The notes under the pieces are model-generated. The model was not told the origin of the DNA, ran no database searches, and was given only the letters and a program-made list of their open reading frames with translations. Shown here piece after piece: positions 56,201 through 64,000 of a DNA stretch of 64,000 nt (its first letter is position 1; each line of letters opens with the position of its first letter). The position numbers were made by a program, and so were the translations under genes. Origin of the DNA: Panaeolus papilionaceus (lineage: Eukaryota; Basidiomycota; Agaricomycetes; Agaricales); NCBI GenBank assembly GCA_015501605.1, contig JADNRZ010000028.1:426311-490310 (forward strand). The letters run 5' to 3'.

Positions 56201-59200
56201 CACCACTCATCCTTGCACTAGCACCTCCACCAACACTCCCCCGACTACGCATGACCTCACTATCACTCATCACAGATGCACTCCCTCTCCTCATCGGCGC
56301 AGGCTGACTCTGTCTCTGTTGAACTTGCTCGAGGGCGGGATTCATGTTGGTAGACGAGGACTGAGATCCCACTGATGCGACGCGTGGTGGAGACACAGGG
56401 TTCGGTGGTCCTTGGCCCGGAGCTTGCTGATGTGGGTGAGAATGAGGAGGCATACCACCTACACCCATACCTGGAGGAAGCGTAGCACCAGGCGCTCTAG
56501 CAGGCGCAGGCTCAACACTCCACATCACAGGTACAGGTCCCAGGCTATTCGCCAGATCAACCTCAAACCTCGCATAAATCGTAGGACCACGATGAACAGG
56601 CGCAAGCAGCTTCGCTCCTCCTGGTCCTGAAGCAGAAGGCGCACGAGCGGGTGGAGGAGGGAGCGATAAGGCCATTTTAAGCACTCCTACGAGATGGGGA
56701 TGAGGACGCGACGGGTGGAGGGGTAGCTGCGAAGGATGAGGTGCACGAGGGAGACCAGGTCCAAGGGGCGGGAATGGCGCGTTGGCGTGGGGATTTGAAC
56801 CAGGTCCTTGTGAACCACTGAATCCGGGTGGTGGCGTACGCGTCTGGAGAGGCGGCGTAGCAGACGCTGGCACTCCCACAGGCGGACCTTGAGATCCTGG
56901 TCCAGAGGAAGGCGCTAAACCTGGAGAAACGATGTACATCGGTCCACGCTCCCTCCCTGATTCGTCTACCTCAACAGGCGGCGGTTTCGGCGCGTTAGGA
57001 TGAGGAAGGAATATCGAGCGACGTTGGTTGGTTCCTGGGATGGGGATAGTAGCCCCTTCACGGAGTTCACGCATAGAGGGACGCAAATGAGAGGGTTGAG
57101 GGGGCGTTGATGAAACGGAGGGAGGAGAAGCGGGGGTGGAAAGTAGCGTAATGGAACGATTGGGTGGCGTACTTGGCTCGAACGAGTCGTCGGGTTTGGA
57201 AGCTAATGCGTCGAGACTGATATCACCGACGGTCTCGTCCCCACCCTCAACGACAGCACTCTGCGGCCTCACATCCACACCTCTCATCAAGCCTCCCCTG
57301 ATCCCTCCTCCGAGCTCACTTGTCATACTCAGCATCGAGCTATCCATCGTCTCAACTGTATCCTCAATCCGACTCGGCAGTTCCTCTTCATCCTCAACCA
57401 CGATCCTCTCTCCAAGACCCGTAATGGTATCTCTACTCCTTCCCTCATCCATCGATGCGTCGCGAGACACGAGCGCAGGCGATCCTACACGCGCTTCTTC
57501 AAGCCTCATGCGCATCCGACTCGCGATTCCGCCTAAACTCTGCCCTCCCATCCCACCAGCGCCAGGGCCATCGCCTCCCTCTCCCCTCGTATTCTCCTCC
57601 CCACCAAACCTCCCACTCACAACACTCCCCATAACCATCTCCGTCCCCGTCCAATTATTCAAACTGCTCAACCCTGTAGCCAAACTCGGCGAAAACGCAT
57701 CGGTCTCACTTGTTCTAGGCGACGTCGTGTTGGACCCAGGTGAAGCGAATGAAGTGTGAAGGAGAGGATTAGGCTTATTCGAGAGATCGAGGGGAGGTGG
57801 GATATTGCCTGTCCCGTTCGGATTCGGACTCGTAGATGTAGTAGAAGTCGAAGTCGAATTAGGGGGTTGTTGAGATGAAAACGAAGATAACGATGCAAAC
57901 GCCGCAGGATTCGCCAGAACAGGACTCATCGGCGCATCATCCAACGAGCCAATACTCAACCTCGAATCGCGTGAATTCTTGGAATAAACACTTCCATCCG
58001 AGTCTTCGCCATCATCCGCCTCTCCCCCTACCAGCCCCTCAAGTCTCCTTGTATGCCTCTTAGAAGCCCTCTTTGATCTCCTATCCCTGCCTTCCCCTTC
58101 GACCTTCAACCCTCCAGTATTCATCATCCCAGGCCCAGGACTCGCGCTCCCCGCTCCCATTGGCGTGTTATACCCACTTCCGCTTCCGCCAAACGTGCCA
58201 ATCGACCCCACCCTCGACCCAAACTCAGCCATTGATCCTCCCCGTGAATCCACTCCAGCTCCAAATCCAGATCCGATCCTCGACCCAAACTCCCCCATTG
58301 ATCCCACTCGTGAATCAGCTAGCGACCCCACCACGGACCCAACCCTACTCATATGTCCAAACGTATTCGCACTCGGCGGTGGACTCTGCTCTTCTTCTTG
58401 CATCATCGCAAGCCTATTAAGCGCTCCTGCGCTCGCCGTAGAGTCTACCCTATCACGCGTGAGGGGGCTGAGGGGGTTTGAAGCTGAAGAAGAGGTATGA
58501 GAGGTGGAGTTGGAATCTGTACGGTTCCTCGTTGAGCCGTCTCCTGCAACACTTCCACTTCCTCCGCCTACACTCCCAGGAGGCACGCCAAATACACTTG
58601 TCCTCGTCATCGAATACCGCGAATACCGATAATCATCGTAGATATCCGCCGCTCCCTCCCAACTACTCTGCGTATTCACAGTCGCCTTGCTCGCGCTGCT
58701 CTTCACAGACGCAACAGTCGCAGTTGACGGCCTTCGTTCTCTCTCTCCATTGAGTTGGGCGTATGGCTGAACGGGAGGGGAGAAGTGGGGTTGGGTCGAG
58801 CTGAAGTGGGGATGCGAGTCGTTGCGTGAGCGGATTGAAAAGGGTGGGGATGAAGGGTTGAATGACGGCGTCGTGGGTGATGTGGTTGGGGAGAGGTAGA
58901 CAGGGTTTACGAAGGGGATGGTGGATGTAGCGTTGGAAGTCGTCGTAGTGCTGGCGATGATAGAGGACGAAGGACGTCGGGGTGGAGGCACGACCGGCGT
59001 AACCTTCGTTGTAACTTCCTCCTCTTCATCCCGCCCATACATCAGCCCTTCAACCGTCCCCTCTCCACTCTCAGACCAACTCGCTCTCCTATCCTCTTCC
59101 TCCTGCTCCTCCTCTAGCGCCCTCTTGGCCTCGTTCGCAGAATTCGGAAGAGAGGTAGGGTCCATACTGCTCTGACTCCACCTCTCATCTTCGCTGTCCT

Positions 59201-60641
59201 CATCCACGATCTTCCTCACCACAGGAGACGACGCAACTGTACGACCCAATCCCATCCTCTCCTTCGCTTTAGCGAGTATCTCGCCCCCATCATCTGAATC
59301 ATCGTCCTCGTCACTGTCCATATCACCCATCAAGCCTGACAACAGACTCATTCCGATCCCAGCATGCGCGTCAGCGAGAGAGGTGGGTTTGGCGAGTGAG
59401 AGGTGCTTGGATGGTGGTTCTTGGTTTAACAGAGAAGGGGGAATGAGGGGAGTCGTCGTTGTGGAGGGAGGAGCAGAGAGGGGTTGAGATGAGGCTAGAG
59501 GAGGTGCGACGAGGAGAGTCTGAGTATGAGGCGTGGGTTGAATGGGTGAATTGGACGACGCCGGCGGGTGAACCTGAGCCTGAGCAACGGATTCCCCAAA
59601 CGAAGCCACGTTCGCGGGAGGCGACGACACACCCACCCCCGCGTTCCCCGACGTCAGCGTCCCTGACCTCTTCATAATCCTCAACGGATTTGTTACCGTC
59701 TTGACTCCACTCGGCGCGGAAGGGTGCTGGTTAGACGAGGCTAGTGTGAGAGGAGGTGGAGCGTTGGTTATGTATTTGTGCTGCTGCTGCTGCTGCTGTG
59801 GCTGTGGGGCTGGTGGCAACGGACCTTGAGGAGGCGGCGACGTGACTGACCCTGGTCGTGAATCGTCGTTGAACGACAGTTTCCGCAACGCAGACGGGGG
59901 AGGAGAAAAGGATCCGCCGAGATTGGGCGTGTTGAGTGCTGAATCTGGTCCTGAGCTGGTAGAATAACTGAACGAGGGCGTGTTGGAGTGATGAGGATAT
60001 TGAGGAACAGGAGGTGTGACGGTGATCCCCATCCCCATGGCATATGTTCCGCGTCTCTCCTTCCCTTCCCTGTCGCTTTCCTCGCTCGTCTGACTCCTTA
60101 GCGAAGGTGGCAGGGTTTGAGGCCTATTTGGCGTCGTCCTTCCATGCGTCGTACTAGAAACGGACTCGCGTCGCGAAGAGAGTGAACCACGACGACTTCC
60201 TGGGTGATGTTGAACAGAGGGCGAGGGCGGGGGTGGTGTGGGTGATTTGTTGGTGACAGATGAAGTGGAGATGGATGTGCGTTTTGTCATGACGGGTTTC
60301 TTGAGTTTAGAGTGAAATTGGACGTCTGAGCCGCAGAAACGACCGACGACACCCTCGCAGAAGCCCTGTTTTCGTTGAACATGAGTCTAGGAAGGATCAG
60401 GAGCTGAACTCACGAGGTAGTGGTTCTCTTTGTCAGGGATTTGGAGTAGAACAGTGATTTCATCGTCCTATTTGAATGTTAAAACATAGAAATGCAGAGG
60501 AATAGATTGAAGCTGACCTTGAGGAACATCAAATCGTCCGGATTGGCAGCTTTGAAATCACACAAGGCCGTGCATTTGCCAATACCGCCCTTTGCAGCAA
60601 ACCTCTTCCATCTCGTCAACTCGGCTGCTTCCAATCCCATT
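53296..60641 (-). CDS. Very large SH3 + TBC (Rab-GAP-like) protein with degenerate TBC catalytic motifs
   Basis: Minus-strand exons: about 60641-60518, 60467-60414, 60365-55978, 55890-54089, 54026-53682 and 53624-53296, roughly 2,346 residues. Near the N-terminus, CTALCDFKAANPDDL..DDEITVLLQIPDKENHYLGF and CEGVVGRF form an SH3 domain split by two introns. About 1,900 residues of Ser/Pro/Gly-rich, polyGln-containing (PQPQQQQQQH) disordered sequence follow. A TBC domain closes the protein: KLVHEGVPASVRYPVW, IERDASKIL, VVYDIGLIHITSTLLL, DAFWIFVSIM, LPGEVAVRVWDVFLYEG. The Arg of IxxDxxR is Lys and the YxQ motif is YDI, so catalysis is doubtful. At the 5' end the frame of LTRWKRF and that of AAKGGIGKC differ by one base at a 4-T run (60602-60599), so the true start is uncertain. 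Confidence 0.88.
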
Positions 60642-60659
60642 TCCTATCCCCTCTTCTAC

Positions 60660-60899
60660 TTCGACTTCAGGTTTTCGTCAAGAAAAGAGTAGAAGAATAC
60701 GCGTTCAAGTGAAAATTGAAAATTTGCAGGTGAGGGTAGTGCGTCGTCAGGCGCGAATTATAGCTGAAGCATTAAGAGAAACCAATAAAGAGTGCGCCAG
60801 AGATGCGTATTAAGAGGATCTGAAGCTCCAAGTTGGGGAGAGACGAGCAGCGATGGAGGTGATGAGGGCGGTGATGAGGGACAGGAACAGAACCTGATG
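60660..60899 (+). pseudogene. Possible coiled-coil remnant opposite the TBC 5' flank
   Basis: The plus strand reads VRVVRRQARIIAEALRETNK, ECARDAY, a TAA at 60812-60814, then EDLKLQVGERRAAMEVMRAV. The heptad-like, highly charged composition on both sides of the stop suggests a broken coding fragment. No family is recognised, and chance cannot be excluded. Confidence 0.3.
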
Positions 60900-62640
60900 A
60901 GCGAACCAATCCCAGCTTGTCCATCATTCACCTTTGATGCTAAACAAATGTAAACAAACATGGTCTAGATTCGGCTCATCATTCAGAACGCCATTAATCC
61001 TCATCCTTTAAGACTACCCTTGTATTTCGACTCTATGCGTTGTATTTCTGGCGTTATAAATGTAAGTAGAGAGAGATGCGCAGTACATTTTCTGTTAACG
61101 CAGTTATTTCCGCCGATTTGCAGGCTATAAATACCGAGGTTTATTTTAACATCTAAGGTGTTCTCCAGGATGATCGGAGGGTTTCGCTTGGAAATCTCTA
61201 TGAGCTTAAAGGTGTTCCCCGGAGTCATAATCCATCTCTTTTCCACCTTGTGTCGATTGAGAGACCGCCATTGTTCGTCTGCCCGATGAATTGAACTCTA
61301 TGTATCCGCTCACGGCTTCTATCTCTGAGCACTACCTTCTACGGTTAATCACGTTGAGTTCCTCGTGTATCAGAGATGCGATAAAGATACACTTTTGGGA
61401 TGGGAGGCATCAACTGACTGTTCATGAGTCTCAATGACTTCCAAAAACCATTTGTAACTCGCATAGTGCTTTTATTACGGCTCGTCGTTTAAACAAGCGA
61501 ACTCAGACACTGTAAAACTATATGAGGCGGGAAAACTGACAGGCAGGGTTTCGAGATGGGAGACTATGACTCGTAGAGTCAGAAATTACGTAGCCAGGGG
61601 ATTGGGGTAGGGGTAGCGAAGGGAATAACCCGCCCTGTAGGTGAAAGGTTATCTTAGTTAATCATGAGGGTGCATCTATGGTGCAAAATCTGACCACGGG
61701 CCGAGAATTTCACCCTCATCAACTTCACAATGTGTGGACTTAGAGATATTTCGAAGCCAAACGTTAAGACATGAGCATGTGACTTATGTTTGGTTGCTAT
61801 ATATGACTACTTCGACGGATCATCTTCCCAAGTTTCTCTGTCATTAACCACGACAATCCTTACACTTTAACTTCACCGTGGTCAACCATCTCTGTCTATC
61901 TGTCTAGCTGATCACCTTTCAGTCCACTATCTACCTATCCACATGTAAGTATTTCCTCAAAATCCTCATATACAACTCTCTAATTGAACTCCTTTTAAGT
62001 TGTACAGCTTCTGGACCGTTTCCATTGCCAGAGAATCCAGTTTAGTGCAGGGTGTGGAGATGGTTGAATGCTAGTACAGTCCCTGTGGTAAGTCCTTAGT
62101 TTGCTATCCCACTCATAACCAGTCCTAACACATCACGAAAGTAACTTCATTTCCCAGTTCCCTGCCTTGGTATGTCGAGACCTTGTATTTTATGAGTAAA
62201 CTACAATATGTACATTTGTATATCATGTATATTCACTCTGATGATTAATACACTAAATTTACCATTCTAATCGATGTATGATGCAAGCATGAAAACCCTG
62301 CCCCGCCCAACAAAAGCCAAAATTATCCATGGGGTCGGATATTTATGGGGTCGGATATTCCGCTCTTATGGGTTGCTTCATCGTAAAATAGTCCGAATTC
62401 TTATATGATCCTAAAGCACATTATTTCCTCATTCCAGGTGGCAATGAACTTGGTGTTCTCAAATCCTGCGAAATTGGCTAGGCCAAACTTAGTAAAGCAT
62501 AGAAGGTGTTCCTGACGACCCGGAATGACAAAGTCGGAAGATAAACACTTCAACTTGTGACTATATGTCCGGACCTTGATCCTGCGGTGTTTTGCTTATG
62601 TAATCAAGATGCTGTTGACGATCTTATCAGATAAACCTCA
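60900..62640. other. Subtelomeric non-coding region
   Basis: No convincing gene. The minus-strand frame at 61001-61246 (81 codons) is not recognised. TTTATGGGGTCGGATATT-type words are duplicated at 62330-62359. Sequence is AT-rich and leads into the tandem repeats. Confidence 0.4.
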
Positions 62641-62689
62641 TATAACTTGTGCCTTGCCTCATGTGCGACTTATCTTATCAGATAAACCT

Positions 62690-62935
62690 CTTGCGAACAC
62701 AGTTGTGACCTTGCGTATAACTTGAAACTTGATATATGGACTTCCCTGCATAGCCTGAGTGTGACTTGTGATGATGCGATGATGAAACTTGATGTATGGA
62801 CTTCCCTGTGCAGCCTGAGTGTGACTTGTGATGATGCAATGATGTATGGACTTCCCTGTGACTTGTGCTGATGCAATATTCTTCGAAACTTGATATATGG
62901 ACTTCCCTGTGACTTGTGTGATGATGTGAGACTTG
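62690..62935. repeat. Imperfect tandem repeats, about 60-bp unit
   Basis: GAAACTTGATRTATGGACTT recurs at 62724, 62784 and 62884, each followed by CCCTG and a GTGACTTGTGATGATG segment; a shorter unit without GAAACTT starts near 62842. The first interval is exactly 60 bases; later units have internal deletions. Confidence 0.75.
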
Positions 62936-63072
62936 TATGATATCAAAGTGCCATGCTGCAGGCCTGCTAAAGCAGGCCTTTCGCTAAAGCGATCCTTGGG
63001 TTTGTGTGGTGTGTTTGTGTGTGACTTGGTGATGCGCAAGGCAGTGACTTGACTTGCAATGTCATGGGAAGT

Positions 63073-63259
63073 CCATCTAACTTGGTGCGTTCTGCTGAAT
63101 ATGCGCAAGGTAAGCTTATCATGTGATGTGCGACTTGAGTATCATGTGACCATCTAACTTGGTGCGTTCTGCTGAATATGCGCAAGGTAAGCTTATCATG
63201 TGATGTGCGACTTGAGTATCATGTGACCATCTAACTTGGTGCGTTCTGCTGAATATCTC
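63073..63259. repeat. 77-bp tandem repeat, about 2.4 copies
   Basis: CCATCTAACTTGGTGCGTTC starts at 63073, 63150 and 63227, a constant 77-base spacing. The first two units are nearly identical over their whole length (..CTGCTGAATATGCGCAAGG..GACTTGAGTATCATGTGA); the third diverges after CTGCTGAATAT. Confidence 0.9.
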
Positions 63260-63489
63260 AGGTCACGCACAAGGCTTTGACTATATGGATCTTCTGCTGG
63301 CAAACCAAGTCAGCGCAACTTAGCAAAGCAGATTAAAGCTATTAGTCGATCATTCGGTCACCAAATGAAAAAAGTTCAAGTTTGCCAAAACCTGCCAGGC
63401 ACGTTTTGTAGCCCTCGTCCCACTGGTGGGTAAACTGAAGAGACTTTTTGGCAAACCTCGAAACTCGCCCCGCAGTTCACGTTACGAGG

Positions 63490-63860
63490 TAGGATGTACC
63501 AGGAGGAGGGAGAGACTTCGTCAGCAACATTGCTTGACAAGATGCGCGATTCGTGCTTAGGTTGAACATGAAGGTATCATTCAATTGGTTAGGTCGAGGT
63601 GACCACCAAGTTTCATGGAGCAAACCTGAGAACTGGGGCAGCTATCCTACTACGGAAGTTGGCAGGGGGAGGAGGAGGAGGGGGACATCGTCAGCAACAT
63701 TGCTTGACAAGATGCGCGAATGGTGCTTAGGGTGAACATGAACCTACCATTCAATTGGTTAGGTCGAGGTGACCACCAAGTTTCGTGGAGCAAACCTGAG
63801 AACTGACATAGCTATCCTACTACGGAAGTTGGCAGGGGGAGGAGGAGTAGGGAGATATCG
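63490..63860. repeat. 170-bp subtelomeric tandem repeat, about 2.2 copies
   Basis: TCGTCAGCAACATTGCTTGA occurs at 63518 and 63688, 170 bases apart. The shared unit includes CAATTGGTTAGGTCGAGGTG, ACCACCAAGTTTC and CTATCCTACTACGGAAGTTG, followed by a GGGGGAGGAGGAG stretch. At exactly the next period (63858-63860) the third unit begins TCG and turns into telomere repeats. Confidence 0.9.
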
Positions 63861-64000
63861 TTAGGGTTTAGGGTTTAGGGTTTAGGGTTTAGGGTTTAGG
63901 GTTTAGGGTTTAGGGTTTAGGGTTTAGGGTTTAGGGTTTAGGGTTTAGGGTTTAGGGTTTAGGGTTTAGGGTTTAGGGTTTAGGGTTTAGGGTTTAGGGT
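63861..64000 (+). repeat. Telomere, (TTAGGG)n
   Basis: About 23 uninterrupted copies of TTAGGG run to the last base. The G-rich strand runs 5' to 3' toward the window end, as at a chromosome's right terminus. Confidence 0.99.

Noticed and set aside
55285..59175. Long plus-strand reading frames antisense to the TBC gene
   Set aside because: They are shadows of the Ser/Pro/Gly-rich minus-strand exons and have no domain, promoter or splice structure of their own.
63073..63259. Regular repeat spacing considered as a CRISPR-like array
   Set aside because: The units are contiguous 77-bp tandem copies with no unique spacers, in a eukaryotic subtelomere.
1..64000. tRNA or rRNA genes
   Set aside because: I looked for paired A/B-box words (such as GGTTCGAATCC) and rRNA-like stretches and found none with a cloverleaf; GGTTCGAATT near 51315 is inside the F-box gene.

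Overview
This window is the right-hand end of a chromosome from a filamentous basidiomycete, most likely an Agaricomycete. Perfect TTAGGG repeats fill the last 140 bases and run G-rich toward the end, so base 64000 lies in a true telomere. Genes have many short introns (about 42-90 bp, GT..AG). Recognisable families (KDZ/Tnp2-type transposases, a chromodomain Ty3 retroelement, F-box proteins, large Agaricomycete P-loop GTPase families) fit that group. All assignments come from reading translations; no database search was possible.

Layout. (1) 1-12.9 kb is transposon territory: the 3' end of a KDZ-associated cysteine-cluster gene, a 5'-truncated Ty3/gypsy element with one LTR, a minus-strand gene of unknown function, and a dead Tnp2/EnSpm-type transposase gene split by a 601-bp hAT-like MITE with an 8-bp target duplication. 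The premature stops in both transposons are TGA where Arg is expected, consistent with CGA to TGA at CpG. (2) 14.9-19.5 kb holds a housekeeping island: two 26S proteasome lid subunits, RPN7 (minus) and RPN6 (plus), divergently transcribed from a 328-bp intergenic region with three ACGCGT hexamers. (3) 20.6-45.7 kb is an array of nine copies or fragments of one P-loop GTPase family (P-loop, DSPGF, TTMWD, coiled coil, variable linker, C-terminal KCWG tail). Three copies look intact (32671, 34545, 41911), one has lost a splice donor (20610), one lacks a recognisable first exon (29121), and four are decayed (24225, 26661, 37850, 44010). (4) 46.5-50.1 kb carries three copies of a small secreted, probably GPI-anchored protein family: one intact (47476-48284), two decayed, with a fourth fragment at 40.3 kb inside the GTPase array. 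(5) 51.1-60.6 kb has an F-box gene with a frameshift and a very large SH3 + TBC-domain gene whose TBC domain lacks both catalytic finger residues. (6) 61-64 kb is the subtelomere: about 60-bp, 77-bp and 170-bp tandem repeats leading into the telomere.

The most striking part is the GTPase array. It shows birth-and-death evolution close to a telomere, a shared upstream motif (GGAATGCACGAGG) about 120-140 bp before the start codon, a G4-like motif with Lys replaced by Met, and a conserved basic Cys-Trp tail that could anchor the proteins to membranes. Interspersed is a family of dispersed repeats, each starting with a palindrome and CACGTG, one of which has split a GTPase copy.
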